The notes under the pieces were generated by a model that was not told where the DNA came from, did not search any database, and saw only the letters and a program-made list of their open reading frames with translations. This document shows positions 11,079-22,899 of a stretch of DNA of 64,000 nt, piece by piece. The stretch is from Petrolisthes cinctipes. Taxonomy: Eukaryota > Arthropoda > Malacostraca > Decapoda > Porcellanidae. The stretch is taken from positions 62,001-126,000 of the forward strand of contig JAWQEG010000366.1 in the NCBI GenBank assembly GCA_033782935.1, given 5' to 3'. Positions within the stretch are counted from its first letter, which is position 1, and each line of letters starts with the position of its first letter. The translations under genes were made by a program, and so were the position numbers.

Positions 11079-14000
11079 ACAGGACAATGTGAAGCGTCTA
11101 TTGCGCTAGCTAAGGAGTTTAGTGCTTGCTTGCATGCCTTCTCGCTTTCAGCTACCGCCGATGGCTAGCCTTGTGCGAAAAGGAAGCCGAGTGTGTAAGT
11201 CTTCCCTGCCAGTATATAGCCTCTCCATTGTCAAGACTTCTGACATGCCTCCTCGCGGCCACACACGGTAACTGGGTGCCTCGCGGCCCCAGGCTAAATG
11301 TCAGAGGATCTCGGAGCAGCAGGGAGCCCCAAGAGGTAGTGTGTTATGGCCCACCGTTGTGTGGACACGCTCTGGCATACTACCAATCCCTGTCTCACTG
11401 CCTTGGGGGATAGTCTATTGAGACAAAGGCTTCGGGAGCTTCCCTGAGGAAAAGCATGCTTTGGAGGAAAGCATTGAGGCGAAGGTTGGGATACTTTCTT
11501 CTGCAATTCATCGGTATTCTCCTGCAGCAGGAGTACTATGCAGGTCGTCGAGGACTCCCCTTGCCATCTGCATTCTGGTGCTCCTGTCAAGTGTGTGAGG
11601 GTAGGCCCGGCCCAAGCCTCTGCCTCACCTAAATATCTTCATAAGGGTTCGCATCAGGTCCCAAATTCAATTCATCATTCATCTTCATCATCACTACAAT
11701 TAAGGAGCAAAAAGTCCATCTGGCGATGGGGCAGGACGGTGGGAACAGGCCTGCGTTGGGGCTGGAAGTTCTTAGTCCGAGTCCTGCACAGATGGCGGCA
11801 TGTGTTATATGGTCGCTTTTGTGTGGGCTGGGATGGCACTCGAACTCGGCAGTCGCACATGTGACTGAGCTGGTCCTGTTTAGGTGGCCGCGCAGCTCAC
11901 CCTTAATGATTGGGAAAAGCCTAGAAAAGGTGGCTTAAACATCCCCCATTCCAAAACTGCACCTAATGCCTAACCGCGGGCATTCGGGCAACGTCTACAT
12001 GCGGTAGGAAGTTTAAAAAGAAAGTTAATCTTAAATTAGCCACTTGGAATATCAGAACCCTACAAGACCAGAGTACAGATGACTCAACAAGACCTCCTAG
12101 AAGAACAGCCATCATTGCCAATGAGCTTCGCAGGTACGATATTGACATTGCTGCCCTTAGTGAGACACGTTTTCCTGACGAAGGCTCTCTAACTGAAGTG
12201 GGTGAAGGCTACACCTTTTTCTGGAGGGGGCTATCAAAAGAATCACCCTTTCTGAAGGACCCACAGGCTTCAACGAAAGGCTGATGACATGGCGCATTCC
12301 ACTTGCCAAAAGACGTTTCCTAACCCTTATTAGTGCCTATGCCCCAACTTTAGGTGCTGAAGAGGAAACCAAGGATGCCTTCTACAGTGCACTTGACACT
12401 ATCCTACAGAACATAAGCAGATCCGACAAAATTGTTTTACTTGGTGACTTTAATGCTCGTGTTGGCAACAATAAAGAACTCTGGGGAGGAGTCATTGGAC
12501 ACCATGGCACAGGCAGAATGAACGCCAACGGCCTCAGACTGCTCTCCTTGTGCTCTGAACATGAGCTTGTCATCACCAACACAATTTTCCAGCTCAGGAA
12601 CAGCCTCAAAAACACATGGATGCACCCTCGATCCAAGCATTGGCATATGCTTGATTATGTAATAACTAGAAAAGACAATATAAATGATGTAACAATCACC
12701 AGAGTTATGCGTGGGGCAGAATGCTGGACAGACCACCGTCTGGTGAGATCACAGTTCAAGCTCCTAGTCCGACCGCCTGTTCGGATTCAACCACCCATTA
12801 AGAAACTAAACTGTGCTGCCCTAAAGAAGCCTGAGACTCAAGAACTCTTCCGGGCTCAGCTTGCAAAAGCTTTGCCTTCGACAAACAACACTGCAGAGGA
12901 GGAAGACCTGAACTTGCTATGGGAGCATCTTGGTGGCATAATCCGTACCACTGCTGAAGCAACTATAGGTTTCACCAAACGTACCCATGCAGATTGGTTC
13001 GACGAAAATGCAGAAACCATCCATCACCTCTTGCAGCAAAAACGAAATACCCATGACGCATTCATTGACAACCCTAATTCTTCCAACATAGCTCAAAGAT
13101 GGAGACAATTAAGAGCAGAAGCACAAAGAAAGATAAGTGACCTAGAAAATAATTGGTGGGTTGATAAGGCCCATGAAATACAAAGCTATGCTGATACTAA
13201 CAACATCCAAGGATTCTATAGTTCCATCAAGACCATTTATGGCCCCAAAAGGAATACCCTATCACCTGTTGCCTCGAGTGATGGGGCTGTCATCCACAAA
13301 GAGCGTGATGACATTATGAATCGTTGGGCAGAACGCTTTCAAGCTCTGCTAAACCATCGTAATGAAACTGTGGAGACAGCAATTGATGCCTTACCTGATC
13401 TTCCACCCATTCAGGTCTTAGACAACTCTCCTGAATTTCACGAACTACTGTCTGCCATCAAAAGCATCAAGGAAGGTAAAAGCTGTGGCCCAGATGGCAT
13501 CCCCGGGGAACTGCTAAAACATGGTGGCTACCTGCTAAAGAGGCAATTGCACATTACTATATGTGCACTGTGGGATGGCGAACAGCTGCCTAAATCATGG
13601 ATTGACTCCACTATAATCCCTATATACAAAAACAAAGGAGAAAAGAAAGACTGTAATAACAGCCGCGGAATCTTTCTGCTCTCGGCTGCAGGGAAAATCT
13701 TAGCCAGGATAATGCTGTCTAGACTAATCACACATGTCTCTGAACCCATACTTCCAGAGTCCCAATGTGGGTTTAGAAGAGAGAGAGGGACTTTGGACAT
13801 GATCTTCACTCTTAGACAAATACAGGAGAAATGTGCTGAACAAAATACCAACCTTTATATAGTTTTCATCGACCTAACTAAGGCCTTCGACACTGTGCCT
13901 AGAGAACTTTTGTGGAAAGTTCTTTCTAAATATGGTGTTCCAAACAAGTTTCTTAATATGCTTAAGATCTTTCACAACAATATGGAAGCTAAGGTGCGCA

Positions 14001-15292
14001 TTGGGGGATCAGAATCAACTCCATTCCCGGTTGTGATGGGCGTGAAACAGGGTGATGCCCTGGCTCCTGTTTTGTTCAATCTTTTTATATCCACTGTCAT
14101 GTCACTGATGCAAAATTCATTAAGAGCGAATGATGGAATTCAGCTGCAATATCGCCTTGATGGCAGCCTCTTTAACATACGGCGCCTGCAAGCTGAATCC
14201 AAAACCACAGTGAGACAGCTGGTTGACTTGCAGTATGCAGATGATGCTGCTTTAATAGCTCACACCCCTGAATCAATGCAACATATACTAGACACTATAT
14301 CATCCATCTACCAATCTCTGGGCCTACAAATCAGCACCAGAAAGACTGAAGTCATTGTCCAACAAATCAACCCAAACCAGGACCTCCCAGTCTTCAATAT
14401 CAATGGAATTGAACTTAAATCTGTTCCAGTTTTCAAGTACCTTGGGAGCATTGTAACTCCTTCCAATAGAATTGACGAAGAGGTACTAGACAGAATCAAT
14501 AAAGCAGCTAATTCATTTGGAAAACTTCGCTCAAAAGTCTTCCAAAACAAACACCTTAGACTAACAACTAAAATCCAGGTTTATACAGCAGTGTGCATAT
14601 CTACTCTTCTTTATGGTGCTGAAACCTGGACCATTTACAGGCGACACTTAACCCAAATGGAAAAGTTCCATATAAACTGTCTCCAAAAAATACTTGGGGT
14701 CTCCTGGCAAGATCGGATTCCCCATGTACAGATCTTGGAAAGAACTGGTTGCACAAGCATGGAGGCTATGATCACCAAACGCCAACTGCGGTGGCTGGGT
14801 CATGTGATACGAATGTCAGAGGTCCGGCTCCCAAGGCAAGTTCTTTACGGTCAGATCCATGAAGGGCGTCGAAGACCTGGTGGCCCTAAGAGGCGATACA
14901 AAGACCAAATAAAAACGTCTCTAAAGAAATGTAACATACCTCCAGAATATTTAGAAACCCTAGCCACAGAACGTGCAACTTGGAGGTCAAAAATTTCGAA
15001 AGGAGCGGTGATACTAGAACAAGAACGCACTGCTCAACATACCTTTAAACGGCAACAACGTCATGCCAGAAGGGAAGCACAGGCTGACCCTGCTCAGATT
15101 TTAACTTGCCAAATCTGTGGAAAAGACTGTGGGTCCAGGATAGGGCTTATAAGTCACATGAATGCCCACAGACGAAGAGGACAAATTCCATGACCAAGAC
15201 ATTCTCAAGAAGCAGACAATTTCATCACTCATTCATCATAATGGGACATTGAATGTCGTCATCGGCTACGATGGACAGCAATAAGCAAGTAC
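11075..15292 (+). mobile_element. RTE-like LINE (EN-RT-C2H2), 4.2 kb
   Basis: A GC-richer leader (11075-12020) with no long ORF is followed by a single EN-RT reading frame and a 100-base 3' tail. TG arrays flank it on both sides in the same orientation. The clade is assigned by EN/RT motifs only, and a related single-ORF group is possible. Confidence 0.8.
12021..15193 (+). pseudogene. EN-RT protein with C-terminal C2H2 finger (RTE-like)
   Basis: The N-terminal endonuclease starts in a separate frame at about 12021 (LATWNIRTLQ, IAALSETRF with the catalytic Glu). It is interrupted near 12237, where the usual glycine-rich strand after TFFWRG is missing. The frame from 12284 then runs unbroken for 969 residues. 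EN continues (LLGDFNARVG, WTDHRLV). The RT has SCGPDGIPGELLK, FIDLTKAFDTVPRELLW, GVKQGDALAPVLFN and QYADDAALI (14230). A conserved C-terminal region with RQLRWLGHVIRM precedes a C2H2 finger (CQICGKDC and HMNAH, 15108-15170). Proteins of this group are often annotated as craniofacial-development-protein-2-like. The short deletion should inactivate the nuclease while leaving the RT intact. Confidence 0.88.
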
Positions 15293-15339
15293 GTGTGTGT
15301 GTATTCCTTCGTCTGTGTGTGTGTGTGTATTTCTTCGCC

Positions 15340-15378
<39 letters not shown>

Positions 15379-15604
15379 ATTTCTTCGTCTGTGTGTGTGT
15401 GTGTTTGTGTGTGTGTTTGTGTATGTGTGTATTCCTTCGTCTGTGGGTGTGTGTGTATTTCTTCGCCTGTGTGTGTGTATGTGTGTGTGTGTGTGTGTGT
15501 ATTTCTTCGTCTGTGTGTGTGTATTCCTTCGTCTGTGTGTGTGTGTATTTCTTCGCCTGGGTGTGTGTATTCCTTCATCTGTGTGTGTATGTGTGTAGGT
15601 GTGT
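15293..15604. repeat. (TG)n array with TTCTTCGTC/TTCTTCGCC anchors
   Basis: Third array of the same family. It runs straight into an endonuclease codon of LINE-beta-related copy C at 15605. Confidence 0.95.
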
Positions 15605-17530
15605 ATTTATGTTAGAAAAGATTTGATGAGACAGACGAGGGTTTTAAAGCAAGAGTCAAATGGAGAGGTGGAACACCTACTTATTTATATTCTCAAGTGA
15701 AAACTGGTATTGTCAATAATTTATCGACCACCATTCTGCTCTACAGATAACTTTACAAATACAATACGATCAATAGAATCGGAGGTAATTAATCTAGGCA
15801 ACCCAGAACCTAACATTATAATACTTGGTGATTTTAATCTGCCAATCTTGAGATGGAACGAACTCAATGGGACAATAATATACGGAGGATCGGCCTCGGA
15901 CCAACAGCAATCTGACTTATTTCTATCGTTTATGGACAAATTCCTACTTAAACAAGTGATAGACACGCCTACTAGGGGAAACAACATTCTCGACTTGTCT
16001 TTAACAAACAACGAAGAAATAGTCAGTAATATAAATATTGAAGACACTTTGATGTCGGACCACAGAATTGCAGTCATAAAGACAGATTAGGAGACAGCGA
16101 GTGAAACGAAACGGACAATGGAGAAAGATTCGTTTGCTTCACTGTATTTCCACCATAAAAACATAGATTGGAATGCAATTCACGAAGCTACAATGAATAC
16201 TTAATTTATTTGAGAACAAAACCAGTGACGACATAAATAATATATTATACGCTAAACTGCTAGAGATATGCACACAACACACTCCTGTCCGACGAAGATG
16301 CACCTAAAACAGTATTCCAATTTTCCAAGAGATTGTTGTATCCTGATGAGGAAACGAACGAAGATAAAAAAAAACAATGGCGAAAACAATAAACACGTTT
16401 GAAGTAGAGAAACTGAAATCCAAAATTAACAATATTGAAATCAAACTCGCACTATCATGTGCAGAAGAATTGAAATTAGCGGAAACATGAGCAATAGAGA
16501 AAATAAATACGAACACGAAGTATTTTTACTTGTACGTGCGCTCAAAATCAGTAACTCGAAGCTCCATTGGCCCACTTATAGCGAACCTGAGTTAATAGTG
16601 AAAGCCTTGAATGAGCAGTACACTTCAGCTTTTAGCAAAGCAATGGACAAATATAGACCAACTCCTTGGAAATCAGTCGACTACCAAATAAGCGACATCT
16701 GGCTCAAACCTGAAGACATTGAGAAGGCAATATCAAAGATAAAAATGAATGCAGCAGCCGGACCGGACCAGATCCCAGCTATTCTCCTTAAGAAATGCTC
16801 AAAAACATTATCTAAACCACTGTGTGGCTTATGGAGATCATCTCTTAACCAAGGCAAAACACCAGCAATACTGAAGCATGGAATTGGTAACTCCCATACA
16901 CAAAGGAGGCAACAAGACTGAACCCAAACAATATAGAGCTGTGACGTTAACATCACATATAATAAAAGTATTTGAACTACTAATTGTTACTGAACTAAGA
17001 AGTCACATGGATAGGAACAAGTTGTACAATCCCGGCCAACATGGTTTAAGAGATAATAGATCATGTCTCTCTCAGCTATTAAAATACCACACAGAAATAA
17101 TAAATGTCTTAGAAAACGGACAAAACGCAGATACCATTTACTTAGACTTTGCTAAGGCGTTTGAAAAGGTAGACCATCATATTTTAACAAAAAAATTAGA
17201 ACATCAGTTTGGCATTGCTGGAAAATTACTAGACTGGATCAAAGATTTCTTTGTAGATAGTGGTGGTAGAGGGAGTCGAGTCAGAGAAGTCAAAAGTATT
17301 AAGTGGTGTAGCCCAAGGATCAGTGATCGGACCAGTGTTATTTCTAATGTTTATGACAGATATGGATGAAGATGTAGACTACTGCCAAACCACCTCGTTC
17401 GTAGACGACACCCGGATGCTGGGCAGAGTGCAGACGATTGAAGATTGCAGAAAAATGTAGAACGACCTTACAAAAATATACAGCTGGGCGCAACGCAACT
17501 TTATGGAGTTCAACTCATCAAAGTGCAAAC
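15605..17530 (+). pseudogene. LINE-beta-related ORF2, copy C, 5'-truncated and decayed
   Basis: A diverged relative of LINE-beta beginning at the IYVR motif of the endonuclease, directly after the TG array. The EN segment at 15710-16090 is open (IYRPPFCSTDN, LGDFNLP, SDHR). The linker at 16090-16450 is full of stops. RT pieces follow in shifting frames: AAAGPDQIPAILLKKC (16750-16800), YRAVTLTSHIIKVFE (16930), YLDFAKAFEKVDHH (17140) and GVAQGSVIGPVLFL with the modified catalytic box FVDDTRML (17395-17420). Homology stops at about 17530, before the thumb, where the LINE-delta leader begins. It is older than copies A and B judging by divergence, and clearly dead. Confidence 0.85.
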
Positions 17531-17768
17531 TCCCAGTATCGCTCCAACCTTGTTGGTGTGAAGACGTTCTCCTGGCGCTCTGCCTACATTGTTGTTTGTG
17601 TTCTCGTTTTTGTGTTGTTGTTTCTGTGTTGTTGTTTCTGTGGTGTTGCTGGTGTTGTTTGTTTGTTGTAGTTGTGTGTATTGTTTTGTTGTGATTGTTT
17701 GTGTGTGTGTGTCCCTGGCTGATTGAGTGTTCAGTTGTTCGTGTTGTTGTTTGCTTGCCATCTAGGCT

Positions 17769-19234
17769 TTGCCTGGCCTGATGGAGAGTGCAGATTCCTG
17801 CTCGGAGGCCGACTTGGCAATGTCGGAGGAAGACGAGTCTCCAAATGAGGATCACTGGCCTGAGCTGCCTTCTCGCAACCCTCCCCACCTCTCCTCGGTC
17901 ACTCCACAGCTCAGGTTGCAGCCTTCCACCTCCTCAACCTCTTCCAAGCGACCCATTGATGCCTCGTCCGACTCCTCGCAGGATTCTGATGGTGTGGACT
18001 GTTTGTCTCCAGCTGCCAAGACTGCCAAGGGTGCTTCAACTGTGCATGACATACCTTCTCTGACTCACCCTGGTGTTTCTTCTTTGTATACCAACTCCTT
18101 GCCCTCGTCCAATTTTCCTGCTTTTGCCCTGAGAAATGCCTATGTCAAGCTCTCCTTCTCTGGAAACCCATCTACGGACACAAATCTGCGTTGGTTGTCT
18201 GATGTCAACAGGGCCTTCCAGCTGCAGCATGAACTGGCTGAAGTCAAGATGGCTGCTATCACCTCCCGGTTTGTCTACATCTCTAGGAAGCGTCAGGACA
18301 TCATTGATAGAGTGAAGGCTGGTGAATTTTTGTCTTTGCCTCTCATTCTTGAAGACTCACCCGACAGATCTCGTAAGTTCCCCAGCTACATCCTTACCCG
18401 TTTTCCTATTGATGTTGACCCAAAACTTGCCAAAGGATACCCTCGTGTGTACTCTGCTCATCGTTTTTTCCAAGATGGTTCCCCCATTAGCCGTATTGTT
18501 GTTGTCTGGAGTCAACCCGATCCACCTCCAAATGAGATTTCCTTTGATTTCCTCCCCTGTCTTTCACCGTGTGAGGTGAGGAAACTTCATAATGACCAGC
18601 CTTGGTGCTACAGGTGCTGGGGAGTTGGGCATATCTCCCGGTACTGTTCTGCCAGGCCGAAGTGTGCATGGCGTGCTGCCGACCATGATTCCAAGACATG
18701 TCCTGTCAGAGGTGAACCATCACGTCCTGCTGCCTCCACCTCTGAGCCTTCACCTTCTGAGGATACTTTTCGATGGAAGTGTCCACGATGCCTTCAGCCA
18801 GGGGTTAACGGGTGGCATGTCAGATCCAGGCTCGTGTCTCTACTATTGCTCCGCCTCCACCACCACCACCACCTCCCCAGTCTGCCCCTCCTACCAGCCC
18901 TGCCTCGCCGCCTCCAGACCTGGCCCTCCGCAAGTCTGTTGCTACCCTCATGGCACGATGTACGGCTCTCGAGAACCGATTTTCTGCCCTTGAAGCCAGG
19001 ATTGATGGGCTGGTTGCCGCTCAGGCTGCTCTTGACTCCAAGCTCTTCACCTTGGATGAGGCTCAGCAGGCCATCATCTCAACTGTCACTACCCTTACCG
19101 AAACGATGGATACTGTTGCATCTCGCCTTGAAAAGCTTTTCGAGTCAGTCCCTTCTCCTGGTCCATCTTCTTCTCCAGGTCACTCATCTGCCCCCACTCA
19201 CCGAACTTCTACCTCCAAATACAGAGTTCGCTAG
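17769..19234 (+). pseudogene. LINE-delta ORF1 (CCHC zinc knuckle, Pro-rich linker, coiled coil)
   Basis: Nucleic-acid-binding ORF1 protein. It has an acidic Ser/Pro-rich N-terminus and a central folded region (about residues 115-270, with FVYISRKRQDIIDRVKAGE). A CCHC knuckle CYRCWGVGHISRYC lies at 18607-18650, with CAWRAADHDSKTC following. A CPRC...WH finger comes at about residue 340. The frame changes at about 18810. The remaining part (Pro-rich tract, then a heptad-like coiled coil ALENRFSALEARIDGLVAAQ) continues to a TAG at 19232-19234. Copy 2 on the minus strand has the same domain order. A one-base indel is the simplest explanation for the frame change. Confidence 0.82.
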
Positions 19235-19239
19235 TGATT

Positions 19240-19421
19240 GCCGGCAGGATGTCATCTCCTGGAATGTATGTGGTATCACCAGTTATGCTAAGCTCACTCA
19301 ACTCAAGGCCTATGTTTTTCGTCATCATCCCAGTGTTACTTTTCTCTAGGAAGCATTTCCAGGATGGCCACTTGCTGCTGGGCAAGCTCCTCCTCTCTCA
19401 GGTTATGTGCCATATGTTCTG
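19240..19421 (+). pseudogene. LINE-delta ORF2 N-terminus, truncated endonuclease
   Basis: The endonuclease starts VISWNVCGITSYAKL and aligns with the ORF2 start of the minus-strand copy. A TAG at 19348-19350 replaces the Gln before the catalytic Glu (EAF). Coding homology ends at YVPYV, about 19415, before most of the nuclease. Nothing downstream completes it. Confidence 0.7.
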
Positions 19422-19650
19422 GGACACACACACACACACCCACACACACACAGACAATCACAACAAAACTATACACAGAACCACAACAGACAAACAACAC
19501 CAGCAACACCACAGAAACAACAACACACAAACAAGAACTCACAAACAATACAAAAAACACACAAACAAGAGCTCCAAAGTAACCCAAACAACAACACAAA
19601 CGAAAATGGAGGCAGAGCGCCTCGAGTACGTCCACACTCCACGAGCGAGA
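19422..19650 (-). mobile_element. Inverted LINE-delta 5' UTR fragment
   Basis: Reading the minus strand gives the TTGTTGTTT-rich leader seen at 17545-17720, including GTGGTGTTGCTGGTGTTGTT and GCGCTCTGCCT. The orientation is opposite to copy 1, and the two are joined at a GGGACACAC/GTGTGTCCC stretch. Confidence 0.75.
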
Positions 19651-19655
19651 CTCTT

Positions 19656-20036
19656 GGGAGGAGTTGGTGTATTAGGGGGTATGGTGGGGTGTAGATGGTG
19701 TTGGGAGGGGGCGGTGTATTAGGGTGCTATGGGTGGGTGCAGGAGTGGTGTATTAGGGAGGCATAGGGGATGTAGGGAGGCATAGGTGGTGTAGGGGTGG
19801 TAGCTTCGAAGTTGATTCACTCATTCGAAGCTGGTTCCATCGAAGCTACCACCCCTACACCTCTCCAACCACCCAACCAAAACCCCTCCCTACAACCCCC
19901 CCATACCCCCCTAATACACCACCCCCTCCCTACACCACCTACACCCCCCCATACCACCCTAATACACCACCCCCTCCCAACACCATCTACACCCCTCATA
20001 CCCCCCTAATACACCACCCCCTCCCTACACCCCGTT
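19656..20036. repeat. GT-rich/CA-rich fold-back repeat
   Basis: The GT/G-rich strand at 19656-19812 (repeated GTGTATTAGG) is answered by CA/C-rich sequence at 19847-20036 (CCTAATACACCACC). The two are separated by a short loop holding several TTCGAAGC motifs. The arms are imperfect and internally repetitive. Confidence 0.75.
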
Positions 20037-20096
20037 TAGAATGGTTCACCAAGTTGATTCATTCGAAGCTAATTCATTCGAAGCTGTGGTGTTGGT

Positions 20097-21078
20097 TGTG
20101 GTAATACTGGACCAATTTGATTCCTCCAAACTATTCCATACAATAGGATTGATACCATTATATTTATTAATTAATTCTCTTTCCTGACATACTTTGGAGG
20201 AATCAAAGTACTATAAAGGAACCCAGATTTCCTTAGGGTAATTGTGGAGCAAACTGATTCCTCCAACCTGTATTATTCCTGCATTAAGTTGTGTTGCCTG
20301 AGATACCTTGGAGCACCCAAAGTGCTCCAATGTACCAATTAGTCACGGTTGGAAATTATAAATATATAATATTCGCTAATTGCGTTAGTTAATTGTGTAA
20401 TTAAAGAAATTATTATATTAAAATATAGGGAAAGTTATGGGGAATTTAATTATATAATAACGAATTCAAAATTATTAATAATAAATGAATTATGAACCAA
20501 AACGTGAACTACATTTTCTACCAAATCATGGCATCATTATACGATAATGAAGGGGGGGAGGTATGGGATTGGGGTGAGGGGGGGTAGGAGGGAGGGGGTA
20601 TGTGTAGAGTGGATGAGGGGTAGGAGGGAGGGGAAGTCAACTCAGTAACCCCCTATATGGACTGCCATTAAAGATAAATTTTGAGCCATAAATCACTTTC
20701 TCTCTCTCTCTCTCTCTGCCCATACCCCCTCACACCCCACAATCCTCCCCTAACCCCAACCCCCCTCCATTACCTCTCTCTCTCTCCCCTCCCTCACACC
20801 CCACAATCCTCTCCTATCCCCCCTCCATTACCTCTCCCTTTGATTATCGTATGAATATGTATATTGTAATGATGTCATAATTTGGGTTAGAGGAATCAGT
20901 TTCCTCCAAAATTACCCTAGAGAATTCTGAGGTCCCTTGTAGTAACTTTGGAGTACATTGATTCCTCCAAAATATGTCAGGAAACAGGATTAATTAATAA
21001 ATATTATAATGGTATCTTTCTACCCTTTTGCCTGGAATAGTTTGAAGGAATGAAGTTGCTCTAATATTGCTACCAATT
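20097..21078. mobile_element. Palindromic (fold-back) element, about 980 bp
   Basis: Bases 20097-20290 and 20880-21078 are imperfect inverted repeats. They share TTTATTAATTAAT, TTTCCTGACATA, TTTGGAGGAATCAA, TAGGGTAATT and CTGATTCCTC in mirrored order. Symmetry continues inward through CATCATTATACGATAAT and a G-rich/C-rich pair at 20545-20640 and 20720-20840. No coding sequence is seen. A clear target duplication could not be read. Confidence 0.75.
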
Positions 21079-21189
21079 ATCATAAGTTTGTTCATTCGTT
21101 TATTTTTATGATCATTTTGTTAACACCTTAATTATTTATTATTTTTCATTATTTTACACCTAAATTAAATATTGATAAATATTAAACCC

Positions 21190-22500
21190 ATTTATTTCAT
21201 CTGCTAAATGATAAGCAATATGGCTTTAGACAGAGACGATCTACTGTGGACCTGCTCTGTTATTTCACAGATAACATATTCCAATCAACTGATAAACATG
21301 GAGAGACTCACACAATTTGCCTTGATATATCTAAAGCCTTTGACAGAGTATGGCACAGATCATTACTGTCTAAGCTTCCACATTATGGCCTTCAATCTTT
21401 TGTTCCCCTAATTAATTCATATCTTAGCAACAAAAAATTACGTGTGATGGTAGATGGTCTGTATTCCGACTTTCATCCCATTAATGCTGGTATTCCTCAA
21501 GGAGCGGTCTTGGCTCCAACTTTGTTTCTCATTCATATTAATGATCTTTTGTCAGTTACTCAGAATTCAATTCACTCCTATGCTGATGATTCAACTATTC
21601 ACAGTTCCTTCTCATTTAAGGATAGTTTTACTCAACACAATATTTTAAAAGACAAACTTGCCACTTCAATTTCATTAAATGAAGACTTAACGAAGATCTT
21701 TGAATGGGGACAAAACAACCTAGTTTCTTTCAATGCAAATAAAACTAAATACATCCCGTTCTCAAATAGATCAGATAATCAAGATTCTCACATTATTTTC
21801 AATAATACAAATATCCCCAAGTCCCACAGCATTGATCTCCGTGGTGTAACTTTAAATGAAAACCTCAGTTGGACTCCCTATGCAAAATCCATTGCCAAAA
21901 CTGCATCTAGGAAGATGGGACTTTTATACAGAGCTTGTAATTATTTGACTGACGAGCGGTTAGCAGTAATATATAAGAGTCATGTGCGTTCCCAGATGGA
22001 ATATTGTTCACCTCTGTGGGCCGGTTGTGGATCGGTGGTGTTAAGACAATTAGATAAAATTCAAAACAGAGCTATCAGACTGATCAATAATCCTATGATC
22101 ACTAATGAATTCCATCCCTTATCAGTACGTAGAAATTTTGCTTCCCTTGCACTATTTTATAGATATTTTTATAAGAAATGTTCGGATGAACTTGCCCTGA
22201 TTATACCACCCCTTCGCGTCTTCCCACGGAGGACTAGGGCAGCTGAGAATGCGCATGAGTTCACACTGACTCCTCCACGTTGCAGGACAACTGCTTACAA
22301 AAATTAATTTACTCCCCGTACTACTTCCCTGTGGAATTCTCTACCAAGGGAATGTTTTCCAGCAAGTTATAACCCCCAGCAATTTAAATCCAGTTGTTTT
22401 AAATATTTAATGAGTGGAGGATGCCAATAGGCAAATGGAACCATTTATTTATTTGTTTTTTCCTTTCCTCCACTCACTATATGTAAAAAAAAAAAAAAAA
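21190..22500 (+). mobile_element. LINE-epsilon, 5'-truncated, poly(A) tail
   Basis: The 3' part of a LINE begins inside the RT fingers and ends in a run of 17 A at 22484-22500 after a short 3' UTR. This is the usual structure left by aborted reverse transcription. The family differs from the other LINEs here. Confidence 0.85.
21195..22432 (+). pseudogene. LINE-epsilon RT C-terminal half
   Basis: RT fragment open from about 21195 (LLNDKQYGFRQRRSTVDLL) to 22307, where a TAA interrupts the frame. The remaining about 40 codons (FTPRTTSLWNSLPREC) continue to a TAG at about 22432. Motifs are CLDISKAFDRVWH, AGIPQGAVLAPTLF, and SYADDSTIHSS with the catalytic Asp pair near 21583. They are followed by the thumb and the RTTSLWN...LP ending typical of CR1/Jockey-like and related LINEs. 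Endonuclease, fingers N-terminus and ORF1 are missing, so the copy was dead on arrival. The single stop suggests modest age. Confidence 0.85.
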
Positions 22501-22589
22501 ATGGGATAATTAAGATTTACATTAAATTTTATAAAAAGGAAATTGAAACACAATATTATTTATTTATTCATTATTATTATTGGACAGCA

Positions 22590-22590
22590 A

Positions 22591-22666
<76 letters not shown>

Positions 22667-22736
22667 TGTGTGTGTTTTTGCTGAGAGTGATATCGATGTG
22701 TGTGAGAGACAGAGACTGTATGAAAGAGAGATTGCC

Positions 22737-22806
<70 letters not shown>
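22590..22806. repeat. (GA)n compound microsatellite
   Basis: Two long GA tracts (22597-22662 and 22742-22806) are separated by a mixed GT/GA spacer with GAGTGATATCGATGTGTG. The reverse complement of this spacer recurs at 30545-30600. The array abuts the LINE-delta copy 2 3' end. Confidence 0.95.
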
Positions 22807-22812
<6 letters not shown>

Positions 22813-22899
22813 TTTGTTTTTATTAATTTATTGCGCTCAAGGCGGCAAACATAATACAATATTTAATCTACAAACTGTTATGCATATGATGACAATTAA

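Larger units (their letters stand above)
17532..19421 (+). mobile_element. LINE-delta copy 1 (5' UTR, ORF1, start of ORF2)
   Basis: The 5' leader is rich in TTGTTGTTT. ORF1 and the first about 60 residues of ORF2 follow. Truncation is at 19421, where an inverted piece of the same leader begins. It is the same family as the minus-strand copy at 22807-29485. Confidence 0.85.
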
